64,000 bases of DNA from the NCBI RefSeq assembly GCF_001463885.1, contig NZ_BBWQ01000001.1, positions 310,001 to 374,000 of the forward strand. The letters run 5' to 3'. A program made the translations under genes and the position numbers. Positions 1 through 7,227 of the stretch are shown here, piece after piece (position 1 is the first letter of the stretch; the number at the start of each line of letters is the position of its first letter). The DNA is from Aureimonas altamirensis (GTDB lineage Bacteria > Pseudomonadota > Alphaproteobacteria > Rhizobiales > Rhizobiaceae). The notes below the pieces were generated by a model. It did no database searches, was not told where the DNA came from, and saw only the letters and a program-made list of their open reading frames with translations.

Positions 1-467
1 CCCAGGAAGCGGCCAAGGCCGAGGCGCGTGGCCACGATATGCTTGAGGGTTCCGATGCGTCCGGCCTTGACCTGGCGGACCAGCTCCTCGAAGACGGGGT
101 GGAAGCGCAGGACGTGACCGACCATCAACACCCGTCCGCGGTCCCTGGCCAAAGCGACGCTGGCTTGCGCATCGGCAGGCGCCAGCGCGATCGGCTTTTC
201 GATCAGCACGTCCTTGCCGGCCGCCAGGATTTTCTGACCGATCTCCGCGTGAAGGCGCGGTGGCAGGGCCAGGACAACGGCCTGGATGTCGTGCCGCTGC
301 AGAATATCGTCCAAAGGCAGGGCAGGGATGCCGTGTTCGGCCGAGAGGGCAGCCGCACGGTCGGGGTCGTTGTCGCTGATGGCGGCAAGAGCGCCTATGC
401 CGGCCAGTGTCCGCACATGGTTGCGGCCCCATTGGCCGCAGCCGACCACCGCTGCCTTCACAGTCAT
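1..467 (-). CDS. Gfo/Idh/MocA family oxidoreductase (partial, C-terminus off window)
   Basis: Reading leftward from the ATG at 467, about 155 residues run open to the window edge. The N-terminus has a Rossmann dinucleotide motif (VVGCGQWGRNH, residues 7-17) and, near residue 95, the family's EKP motif (DVLIEKPIA), whose lysine binds substrate and cofactor. Such enzymes oxidise or reduce sugars, inositols or sugar nucleotides with NAD(P). The AAAGGA seven bases upstream supports the start. The C-terminal substrate domain lies outside the window, so the substrate cannot be named. The similarity is to the WlbA/UDP-sugar 3-dehydrogenase branch, but only loosely. Confidence 0.85.
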   Translation of the reverse strand, partial: MTVKAAVVGCGQWGRNHVRTLAGIGALAAISDNDPDRAAALSAEHGIPALPLDDILQRHDIQAVVLALPPRLHAEIGQKILAAGKDVLIEKPIALAPADAQASVALARDRGRVLMVGHVLRFHPVFEELVRQVKAGRIGTLKHIVATRLGLGRFL

Positions 468-674
468 GTCGCATCCTTTGCCGGTTCGCTAAAAAGGGGA
501 GGTAACGCCGCTGCGCCGCGGGCGCAAGCCGGCAACGTCGATCCCCTCAAGCCGAAGGGCTGCCATCACCTTTTGCTCTAGATGAATCTTGTGTGACGGC
601 ACTGGTATTTGGCTGTGTTTGTGCCATCCTGTCGCTATGGGCCGGTGGCCCTCGCAGACGGCATGGAGGCGACG

Positions 675-893
675 ATGAGCGGCAAGGCATTCGAAAATGG
701 CAAGAAGGATCATGGGCGCGGGTTGCCGCGCACGGCATGCGCCTACAAGCCGGGCACGCCCGAATTCGCCGCGTGGAATGAGGGCTGGGGCGAGGCGATG
801 AGCGTTGCTGCCTACGTCTCCGCGCCGGCGGTCGGTGGGTCGCACAAGAAGCAGGAGCCGGAACCCGCAGCGCGGCTACTGGGCATCCTGTAG
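675..893 (+). CDS. RMF/CrpP-like small protein
   Basis: A 72-residue protein. Residues 22-38 (CAYKPGTPEFAAWNEGW) follow the pattern cysteine, x, tyrosine, short spacer, tryptophan, GW that is typical of the ribosome modulation factor/CrpP fold. RMF proteins dimerise ribosomes in stationary phase. Alphaproteobacterial homologues are mostly unstudied, so the role is an inference. The start at 675 was chosen because GGAGG lies five bases upstream; in-frame ATGs at 609 and 663 lack this. A GC-rich hairpin with a short T run follows the stop, so it is probably transcribed alone. Confidence 0.65.
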   Translation: MSGKAFENGKKDHGRGLPRTACAYKPGTPEFAAWNEGWGEAMSVAAYVSAPAVGGSHKKQEPEPAARLLGIL

Positions 894-919
894 CGTCATC
901 CGGATCAGACCGCATTTTC

Positions 920-941
920 AAGGGGCCGTAAGGCCCCTTTT
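920..941 (+). terminator. Rho-independent terminator after the RMF-like gene
   Basis: Perfect 8-bp stem AAGGGGCC/GGCCCCTT with a GTAA loop, followed by TTTCC. It lies 27 bases past the stop codon of the small gene at 675-893. Confidence 0.75.
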
Positions 942-1025
942 CCGTTTCGGTGCCCGCTGGAGCGCGGAACCGCCAGGCGTATTGCCCGTTGGTGGCTCGA
1001 AAGCCTGAAACAGGAGAATACCGAA

Positions 1026-1385
1026 ATGAAATTGCGTACGCTTGGTCTCGCCACGACGCTCGCCGCCTTCACGTTTGGCGCGAGTGCGCAGGCGCAGGTG
1101 GTCAGGATCATCGAGCTCGACGACAACGTCGTCGTGCCGGCGTTCAACATCACTGTGGGCGAACTGGAAAAGCAGGCGCTGACCGACGCCGCCGGCAACC
1201 GGATCGGCGATATCGAGGAGGTCATCGGGACCGCCGAAGCCGGCCCGACGGCGCTGGTCATCGACCTGGAGAACTCCGACCTGGACGTGATCGTACCGCT
1301 GGAGCGCTTCCAGAACACGAACGGCGTTCTGACGGTGAACATGACGCCTGAGGAACTTGCCGCACTGCCGGCTTATGACGATTGA
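1026..1385 (+). CDS. Secreted PRC-barrel-like protein
   Basis: A 119-residue protein with a Sec signal peptide (KLRTLGLATTLAAFTFG, cleavage after SAQA near residue 23). The stretch DAAGNRIGDIEEVIG around residues 53-67 matches the start of PRC-barrel domains, small beta barrels common in rhizobial periplasmic proteins. GGAGAATACCGAA places a ribosome site just before the ATG. It is probably periplasmic. No partner gene is obvious, and the porin downstream is convergent. Confidence 0.7.
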   Translation: MKLRTLGLATTLAAFTFGASAQAQVVRIIELDDNVVVPAFNITVGELEKQALTDAAGNRIGDIEEVIGTAEAGPTALVIDLENSDLDVIVPLERFQNTNGVLTVNMTPEELAALPAYDD

Positions 1386-1420
1386 CCGACAGGCGGGCGA
1401 GTCCGTCTGGTGACTGTGTC

Positions 1421-1450
1421 AAGGAGGGCTGCCGAAAGGCAGCCCTCCTT
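1421..1450. terminator. Shared terminator between convergent genes
   Basis: Perfect 13-bp stem AAGGAGGGCTGCC/GGCAGCCCTCCTT with a GAAA loop. It lies 35 bases after the PRC-barrel-like gene and 7 bases after the stop of the convergent porin, so it can end transcription from both sides. Confidence 0.85.
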
Positions 1451-1457
1451 ATGCGTT

Positions 1458-2675
1458 TTAGAAGTTACGCTGGAACCGCAGGAAACCGGAGGTCTGGTCG
1501 CTGGAGGCAACCCCGCCGAAGTCGATGTTCTGGTACTTCACCTCGGCCAGGACGTTCATGTTCTTGGTCAGGTCGTAGCCGATATCGCCGACGACTGCCC
1601 AGTACTCGGCGGACGACGAGGTGAAGCCCGTCGGCGAGGTGGTGTCGACGAAGATGTAGTCGAAGGTCTCGCCGTACCGGCCGGAAACGCCTGCCGTCAG
1701 CTTGTTGAACTTCTGCGAGTAACCGGCGCCGACCGACCACTCCAGAACCAGCGGGAACGAGCCGGGCGTCGGATTCTCGAGCGTCGGGTTGCTCGGGATC
1801 AGTCCGCCGGCCGTCGAGAAGCCACTGATGATGGCGTAGCTCGTCGGGTCCGATGCCCAGTGGCCGTCGACCTTGAGAACCGAAGACTCCGTCAGGACAT
1901 CCTTGAGGGTCAGGCCGGCCTTCAGTGCGAAGGCGTCGTTGCTGCCGTCGACGTCACGCGTCGGGATGAGCGGGAAGAACGACGTCAGGCGGCCGAGGTC
2001 TTCACGGTTGAAGGTTTCGTCATAGACGGCCGACAGGAATACGCCGCCCCATCCATCCGTGTAGGTGAGCTTGCCATGGACGTCGGGCGCGATGTCGCCG
2101 GTGCCGTCATCTTCAAGGCCGAGCGTGGCCGCGAAGTTGCCCGTGGTGAAGGTGTAGGACACCTGATTGGTGTTGAAGTCGCCGACCGGAAGGTCGTCGT
2201 CGGTCGGCAGGCCATCTTCGATGCCCGCAACGTCGGAAGACCACAGCGTGTCACGATAGCCGGCGAGGAAACCGCCGAGCTGCAGGAAGCCGCGGATCAT
2301 CGCGAACTCGTCCTCGACCGACGCGCCATTGTTCTGCGCCTGGATGCGGAAATAGGCGCGCAGCGTGCCGAGATCCGTCTCTTCACGAACGTCAAGATTG
2401 ATACGGGCGCGGACGGCCGACAGGGCCTGGTAGTCGTCACCCTCAGAATTCGTGACCGGGCTGCCGGCGACGTTATACTGGAAACGAAGATAACCGCTGG
2501 TCTTCAGGCAGGTCTCGGTGCCCGGAATATAGTAGAAGCCCGTGCCGTACACGTCGCAGACGCGCACATATTCCACGGGCTCGGGCTCGACGACCACGAT
2601 CGCATCGGCCGCACGGGCACCGGATACTGCGACGAGAGCCGCAGCGGAGCCAAGAAGAAGGCCCTTGATATTCAT
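1458..2675 (-). CDS. Outer-membrane porin, Porin_2 (RopA/Omp2b) family
   Basis: A 405-residue general-diffusion porin of the outer membrane. The signal peptide is MNIKGLLLGSAAALVAVSG ending at ARA-AD. The mature start carries the family hallmark, a cysteine pair bracketing the GTGFYYIPGTETC segment, followed by SGYLRFQ. The C-terminus ends in RFQRNF, the aromatic last strand recognised by the assembly machinery. An in-frame extension to 2768 exists, but GGAG nine bases ahead of the ATG at 2675, plus the signal peptide, decide this start. Porin_2 proteins are characteristic of Hyphomicrobiales. The upstream region 2676-2879 holds repeats listed separately. Confidence 0.95.
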   Translation of the reverse strand: MNIKGLLLGSAAALVAVSGARAADAIVVVEPEPVEYVRVCDVYGTGFYYIPGTETCLKTSGYLRFQYNVAGSPVTNSEGDDYQALSAVRARINLDVREETDLGTLRAYFRIQAQNNGASVEDEFAMIRGFLQLGGFLAGYRDTLWSSDVAGIEDGLPTDDDLPVGDFNTNQVSYTFTTGNFAATLGLEDDGTGDIAPDVHGKLTYTDGWGGVFLSAVYDETFNREDLGRLTSFFPLIPTRDVDGSNDAFALKAGLTLKDVLTESSVLKVDGHWASDPTSYAIISGFSTAGGLIPSNPTLENPTPGSFPLVLEWSVGAGYSQKFNKLTAGVSGRYGETFDYIFVDTTSPTGFTSSSAEYWAVVGDIGYDLTKNMNVLAEVKYQNIDFGGVASSDQTSGFLRFQRNF

Positions 2676-2762
2676 TGAGGAACTCCAGCACGTTGTTTGT
2701 AAGGACGCCTTATCTTCCGATTCGGCGCTCGAAAACCTTGGGTTCTTGTTTTTGGCTTTCGC

Positions 2763-2784
2763 AACCAACGGTTAGATATTGGTT
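2763..2784. repeat. Inverted repeat upstream of the porin
   Basis: AACCAA and TTGGTT separated by ten bases, about 90 bases upstream of the porin start. It could be a regulator site in the porin promoter; no regulator can be named. Confidence 0.35.
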
Positions 2785-2824
2785 CGTCACAAGCAAGCTG
2801 GAACTCGCCCTCTGCAGGCCATGT

Positions 2825-2844
2825 ATGTATCAGAATGTATCAGA
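2825..2844. promoter_or_regulatory. Tandem 10-bp direct repeat upstream of the porin
   Basis: Two perfect, directly adjacent copies of ATGTATCAGA, about 150-170 bases upstream of the porin ATG and just past the stop of the EamA gene. OmpR-family response regulators typically bind tandem 10-bp half-sites, and porin genes are their classic targets, so this is a candidate site. The regulator is an inference. Confidence 0.4.
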
Positions 2845-2879
2845 CGTGGTAATTTTGCAACGAATGTTGCGTAGCGGTG

Positions 2880-3827
2880 TCACCTGCGGCGCGTGGCGGA
2901 GTACTCGGCAAAGCCGATGCCCGTGATGATGAACAGGGCCGCAACGAGCTGATACGGCGCCATACGTTCGCCCAGGATGGCAACGGACATGAGGGCGCCG
3001 AAAACGGGGACGAGGTTGATGAACAGGCTTGCCCTGTTGGCGCCGACGGCCTCCACGCCGCTGACGTAGAAAAGCTGTGCCAGGATCGAGGGAAAGATCG
3101 TCGTATAGGCGACGATCATCCATCCGGACGTATCCAGCAGCGCCACTTCGGAGACAAGGCGGCCGAAGCCGCCGCCGAACAGAAGCTGCAGGATCAGGGA
3201 CGAGATTGCGGCAAACAGGCTGGTGAGCAGAAGGAAGCTCTGCCATCCGATGCGCGGCCGATAGCGCAGGCACAGCGAATGCGCGGCATAGCACAGGCAC
3301 CCCAGCACCATCATGACGTCGCCTATGTTGAGGTGAAGCTGAAGTAGGCGCTGCGGGGCGCCGCCGGAGGCGACATGCAGGACGCCGTAGATCGCCAGAG
3401 CGACGCCCATGAGATGAAGGGCGGAGCTGCCGATGCGGAAAAGCGAGAAGCTGCCGATCATCACGAAGACTGGGATGACCGCCTGGATCATCGCGACGTT
3501 GATACCGGACGTATACAGCGTGGCGCTGTACAATAGCGCGTTGAAGCTGGTGAACCCGATAATGCCATAGAAGGCAAGCCAGCCGATGCCGGCGCGAATG
3601 TGCGGCCAGTCCCGGCGCAGGCCGGGCAGCGCGAAGGGCAGGATGGCCAGCGCCGCGAAGGCCCATCGCAGGGAGGATAGCGATAGCGGCCCCAGCGCGC
3701 CGGCCGCAAGCTTGCCGGCGATGACGTTGCCGCCCCAGAAGCAGGCGGCCAGCGTCAGGAGGATAAGCGGCACGATTTCGGGGCGCCGCCGTACGGCACG
3801 CGAACGCGCGACATTGTCTTTTGACAT
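2880..3827 (-). CDS. EamA/DMT-family transporter
   Basis: A 315-residue inner-membrane protein with about ten hydrophobic helices arranged as two EamA repeats (roughly residues 15-155 and 165-305). The first helix carries LAACFWGGNVIAGKLA, typical of the drug/metabolite transporter superfamily. Substrates of this family are usually metabolites or amino acids exported with proton exchange; none can be assigned here. GGGAGGTATGGA directly precedes the ATG. It is divergent from the Nramp-related gene, with 66 bases between the starts. Confidence 0.9.
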   Translation of the reverse strand: MSKDNVARSRAVRRRPEIVPLILLTLAACFWGGNVIAGKLAAGALGPLSLSSLRWAFAALAILPFALPGLRRDWPHIRAGIGWLAFYGIIGFTSFNALLYSATLYTSGINVAMIQAVIPVFVMIGSFSLFRIGSSALHLMGVALAIYGVLHVASGGAPQRLLQLHLNIGDVMMVLGCLCYAAHSLCLRYRPRIGWQSFLLLTSLFAAISSLILQLLFGGGFGRLVSEVALLDTSGWMIVAYTTIFPSILAQLFYVSGVEAVGANRASLFINLVPVFGALMSVAILGERMAPYQLVAALFIITGIGFAEYSATRRR

Positions 3828-3893
3828 TCCATACCTCCCGCGCCGCTCTAGGTTGGGGTCACCAACTTGTCAAACCGGAGTGAGCGAGAACTG

Positions 3894-5177
3894 ATGTCGG
3901 ATAGCAGAGCCGTGGTCGACGAGACCGGATTTCCCGATGCCGGCGACCCGCCCCGGCGCGGGCGCTGGAAACTGATCGGCCCGGGCATCGTGGCGGCCGC
4001 CACTGGCGTGGGCGCCGGCGACCTGGTCGCCACGCTCATTGCCGGGTCGCGTTTCGGATATGCGTTGATGTGGGCGGCCGTCGTGGGCTGCATCGTCAAG
4101 ATCGCCCTCGCCGAGGGGTCGGCCCGCTACCATCTGGCGACCGGGTCCACCATCCTCGACGGGTGGCGGTCTCTCGGGCGATGGACGAGCTGGTATTTCG
4201 GCATCTACATCATGATCTGGGGCTTCGTTTACGGCGCGACGGCCATGAGCGCGAGCGCGCTTCCGCTGGCTGCCCTGTTTCCGTTTCTGCCGCTGTGGGC
4301 GTGGGCGATGATCACCGGCATCTCCTGCGCGATCTTCGTGGCGCTCAACCGCTACGAAGTCTTCGAAAACATCATGAAGGTCTTTATCGGCGTGATGTTC
4401 GTAATCGTGGTCGGCATCGCGATCCTGGTGGCGCCAAATGTCGGCGAAGCCTTCATGGGGCTGATCCCCAGCGTGCCGCAGGGCTCGGCCATCTATACGC
4501 TGGGCCTGATCGGCGGCGTCGGCGGAACGATCACCATGGCGTCCTACGGATATTGGGTGAACGCCAAGGGTTGGCGTTCGCCGAAATGGATGGGCGTCAT
4601 GCGATTGGACAACCGTGTCGCCTACGGCGTCACCGGCCTGTTCGTGATCGCCATGCTGATCATCGGTGCGGAACTTCTGTACACGGCGCAGATCACGCTT
4701 TCATCGGGAGACCGCGGGTTGCTGGATCTCGACGCGGTGCTGGAAGAGCGCTTCGGCGGTTTCGTGTCGAAGCTCTTCCTGGTCGGCTTCTTCGCCACGG
4801 CCATCTCCTCCGTTCTTGGGGTGTGGCAGGGCGTGTCGTTGCTGTTCGCCGATTTCTGGCGCAACCTGCGTGGCGGCTCCGGTGCACGCAGCGACCTGCA
4901 GACCAGCCCGGCTTTCCGCTTCTACCTGTTCTGGCTGACGATCCCCCCGATGGTGCTGCTGGCCTTCGGACGGCCGTTCCTGCTGGTCATCATCTATGGT
5001 GCGCTCGGCGCGTTCTTCATGCCGTTCCTTGCGCTGACGCTCATCGTGCTTCTGAACTCCAGCCGCGTGCCGGCCGAATGGCGCAGCGGGTGGGTATCGA
5101 ACGGCCTGCTCGGCCTTTCCGCAGCGCTCTTCATCGTGCTCTGCCTGAATGAGATCTGGCAGCTCGTGGCGGGCTGA
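3894..5177 (+). CDS. Nramp-superfamily transporter lacking the metal-site motifs
   Basis: A 427-residue protein with about 11 membrane helices and Nramp (LeuT-fold) similarity. It begins after a short soluble tail with GPGIVAAATGVGAGDL. In genuine Mn/Fe transporters the first helix carries DPGN and the sixth carries MPH. Here the equivalents are GAGD and TMASYGYW, so the aspartate, asparagine and methionine metal ligands are not in their usual places. The substrate may therefore not be Mn(II). An upstream TTG at 3867 is also in frame; the ATG at 3894 was preferred because GGAG precedes it, although at 13 bases. A paralogue lies at 39.7 kb. Confidence 0.85.
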   Translation: MSDSRAVVDETGFPDAGDPPRRGRWKLIGPGIVAAATGVGAGDLVATLIAGSRFGYALMWAAVVGCIVKIALAEGSARYHLATGSTILDGWRSLGRWTSWYFGIYIMIWGFVYGATAMSASALPLAALFPFLPLWAWAMITGISCAIFVALNRYEVFENIMKVFIGVMFVIVVGIAILVAPNVGEAFMGLIPSVPQGSAIYTLGLIGGVGGTITMASYGYWVNAKGWRSPKWMGVMRLDNRVAYGVTGLFVIAMLIIGAELLYTAQITLSSGDRGLLDLDAVLEERFGGFVSKLFLVGFFATAISSVLGVWQGVSLLFADFWRNLRGGSGARSDLQTSPAFRFYLFWLTIPPMVLLAFGRPFLLVIIYGALGAFFMPFLALTLIVLLNSSRVPAEWRSGWVSNGLLGLSAALFIVLCLNEIWQLVAG

Positions 5178-5187
5178 AGCTCCGTTG

Positions 5188-6210
5188 TCAGGCCGCGGCC
5201 TCGGCCGCGGTCTGGCGTCTTGCGGCAAGCCGCGCCGCCAGACGCAGGGCGGCTTCCATCGCGCCCGCATCGGCAATGCCCCTGCCGATAATATCGAAGG
5301 CCGTGCCATGGGCCGGCGTGGTAAAGACCGTGGCAAGCCCGGCAGTCACCGTGACGCCCTGGTTGAAGCCCTTCAGCTTCGTCGCGATCTGTCCCTGGTC
5401 GTGATACATCGCGAGAACGCCATCATAAGCACCGCCAAATGCCTTGAGATAGACCGTGTCGGCGGGGAAGGGGCCTTCGCAGGCATAGCCTTCCGCGGCC
5501 ATGGCCGCGACGGCAGGCGCGATCGTGTCTATCTCCTCGCTGCCGAACAGCCCGTTTTCTCCGGCATGCGGATTGAGGGCCGCAACGGCAAGGCGCGGTT
5601 GCTCGATGCCGGCACGCCGCATCGTATCCACCGCCAGGCGGATGGCATTGCGGATGGATGACGCGTCGATCTGGTCGAGGGCCTGTCGCAGGGAAACATG
5701 CGAGGTCACGCGCGACATCCACCACTGGCCAAGAACATTCATCTCGCTGAAATAGCCTCGATGGCCCAGAAGGTGTGCGAACATCTTGTGCTCGTCCGGA
5801 AAGCGCCATCCGCCATCGAACAAGGCGCGCTTGTTCAGCGGGGCGAAGCTTACCGCATCGACCGAACCGGCAATGGCAAGGTCGATCGCGGCCTTCAACG
5901 TATCGCCGGTCACCCTGCCGGAGCCGGCATCGGCGATCCCGACGGGAAAGTGCGACGGATCGGTGTTCTTAAGATCGATCATCGGGATGGCCTCGCCGCT
6001 CCAGTCTGCTTGCGAAGGGTCGAGGCATGGCCGCATCTCGAACGGCTTTCCGGCCCGGCGTTGGCCTTCCTCGAAAACCCTGGCATCCCCGATCAGCAGC
6101 AGGCGGGCGTCATCGGCAACCCTGCGCTCTGCGACGATTGTCGCGACCAGCTCCGGTCCGATCCCGGTGCAGTCGCCGGCCGTAAGCGCGATGATCGGTC
6201 TGTGCGGCAT
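5188..6210 (-). CDS. PdxA2-like D-threonate/D-erythronate-4-phosphate dehydrogenase
   Basis: A 340-residue member of the PdxA family, NAD-dependent dehydrogenases that oxidise and decarboxylate 4-phospho-hydroxy acids. Motifs include ALTAGDCTGIGPEL at the N-terminus and the metal-binding histidines in FPDEHKMFAHLLG, NPHAGENGLFG and AMYHDQGQIATK. True PdxA serves vitamin B6 synthesis. Here the catabolic setting and GntR-type operator suggest the PdxA2 branch acting on tetronate phosphates. The usual DUF1537 kinase partner is not in the window. GGGAGGGAACC precedes the ATG at 6210. The last codons form a perfect CCGCGGCC/GGCCGCGG hairpin that may also end transcription. Confidence 0.8.
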   Translation of the reverse strand: MPHRPIIALTAGDCTGIGPELVATIVAERRVADDARLLLIGDARVFEEGQRRAGKPFEMRPCLDPSQADWSGEAIPMIDLKNTDPSHFPVGIADAGSGRVTGDTLKAAIDLAIAGSVDAVSFAPLNKRALFDGGWRFPDEHKMFAHLLGHRGYFSEMNVLGQWWMSRVTSHVSLRQALDQIDASSIRNAIRLAVDTMRRAGIEQPRLAVAALNPHAGENGLFGSEEIDTIAPAVAAMAAEGYACEGPFPADTVYLKAFGGAYDGVLAMYHDQGQIATKLKGFNQGVTVTAGLATVFTTPAHGTAFDIIGRGIADAGAMEAALRLAARLAARRQTAAEAAA

Positions 6211-6237
6211 GGTTCCCTCCCACAACTGTCTATTATC

Positions 6238-6251
6238 AACTGTTGACAATT
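6238..6251. promoter_or_regulatory. GntR-type operator (site 1)
   Basis: AACTGTTGACAATT, an imperfect palindrome of the form AAyTGTnnACArwt. It lies 27 bases ahead of the pdxA2-like start and 49 bases ahead of the divergent dehalogenase-like gene, so it could control both. A further half-site, AACTGTC, lies at 6224-6230. The same motif occurs at three other promoters in this block. Confidence 0.65.
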
Positions 6252-6300
6252 TTGCGAGGCAAAGCAAGATGCCCGTCGCGACAAACCGGGAGGAACGGGA

Positions 6301-7224
6301 ATGTCTCGACCAGCGGAATCAGCCATCCATCCGGCCAGCAGCCTTTTGCCAGGCTTCGACCATAAGGGGCTGCGCACGGCGGGAGCCGACATCAACTACG
6401 CTGTCGGCGGAAGCGGGCCCCCGCTGCTCTTGCTGCATGGCAATCCGCTGACGCATGTGAGCTGGCACAAGGTGGCGCCGTCGCTGGCCGAACGGTTCAC
6501 CGTCGTCATCCCGGATCTGCGCGGATACGGGGACAGCTCCAAACCCGATGGAGGCGAAGACCATTCCGCCTACAGTTTCCGGGCCATGGCGCAGGACAAT
6601 ATCGAGCTGATGCGTAGTCTCGGCTTCGATCGCTTCCAGCTGGCCGGCCATGACCGTGGCGCCCGCGTGGCGTTTCGGATGGCGCTCGACGCGCCCCAGG
6701 CGGTCAGCCGGTTGGCCGCGCTGGACATCGTTCCGACCTATGAGCTCTTGTCCAATGTGACGCTGGGATGGGGTCTGGAAAGCTATCACTGGTTCTTCAT
6801 GGCCCAGAAAGCGCCATTTCCGGAGCGGCTCATCGGAGCAGACCTCGAATATTACATCGACTACAAGCTCAACAAGAAGGGTGTGGGTCTCTCGATCTTC
6901 GATCCCCGCGCCTTCGCGGAATACAAGCGATGCACGACGCATGAGCAGATCCATGCCGTCTGCGAGGACTACCGCGCGACGGTGACGGTCGATCACCAAA
7001 TGGATGCGGCGGACAGGGCCGCCGGCCGCAGGATCGAATGCCCCGTGCTGGTGCTCTGGGGCAGCAACAGCCATGTCGGTCGGCATCTGAAGCCGATGGA
7101 AAGCTGGAGCCGCTGGGCGGACGATCTGCGCGGCCATGCCATAGAGACGGGTCATTACCCGGCCGAGCAAAGGCCTGATCTCGTGCTTGCCGCTTTCGAA
7201 AACTTCTTCGATCCGGCGGGCTGA
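6301..7224 (+). CDS. Alpha/beta hydrolase of the haloacetate (fluoroacetate) dehalogenase type
   Basis: A 307-residue alpha/beta hydrolase. Seen: oxyanion-hole HGNP (46-49); nucleophile motif GHDRGAR giving Asp118 with Arg119 and Arg122; Asp142 in LDIVPTY; His163-Trp164 in YHWFFMAQ; Tyr224 in CEDYRA; base His285 in TGHYPAEQRPD. In fluoroacetate dehalogenases the equivalent arginines bind the carboxylate and the His/Trp/Tyr set binds the halide, so all of those positions are present. Epoxide hydrolases lack the DRGAR arrangement. Known enzymes convert haloacetates to glycolate. The AGGAACGGGA before the ATG supports the start. It is co-transcribed with the rhodanese gene and likely controlled by the GntR site at 6238. 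Confidence 0.8.
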   Translation: MSRPAESAIHPASSLLPGFDHKGLRTAGADINYAVGGSGPPLLLLHGNPLTHVSWHKVAPSLAERFTVVIPDLRGYGDSSKPDGGEDHSAYSFRAMAQDNIELMRSLGFDRFQLAGHDRGARVAFRMALDAPQAVSRLAALDIVPTYELLSNVTLGWGLESYHWFFMAQKAPFPERLIGADLEYYIDYKLNKKGVGLSIFDPRAFAEYKRCTTHEQIHAVCEDYRATVTVDHQMDAADRAAGRRIECPVLVLWGSNSHVGRHLKPMESWSRWADDLRGHAIETGHYPAEQRPDLVLAAFENFFDPAG

Positions 7225-7227
7225 AGG

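Noticed and set aside
3894-5177. MntH manganese transporter call
   Set aside because: The Nramp fold is evident, but DPGN and MPH metal motifs are absent, so the name would overstate the function.
5193-5210. CCGCGGCC/GGCCGCGG palindrome as a regulatory site
   Set aside because: It lies inside the alanine-rich last codons of the pdxA2-like gene and is best explained by codon use, possibly with a terminator role.
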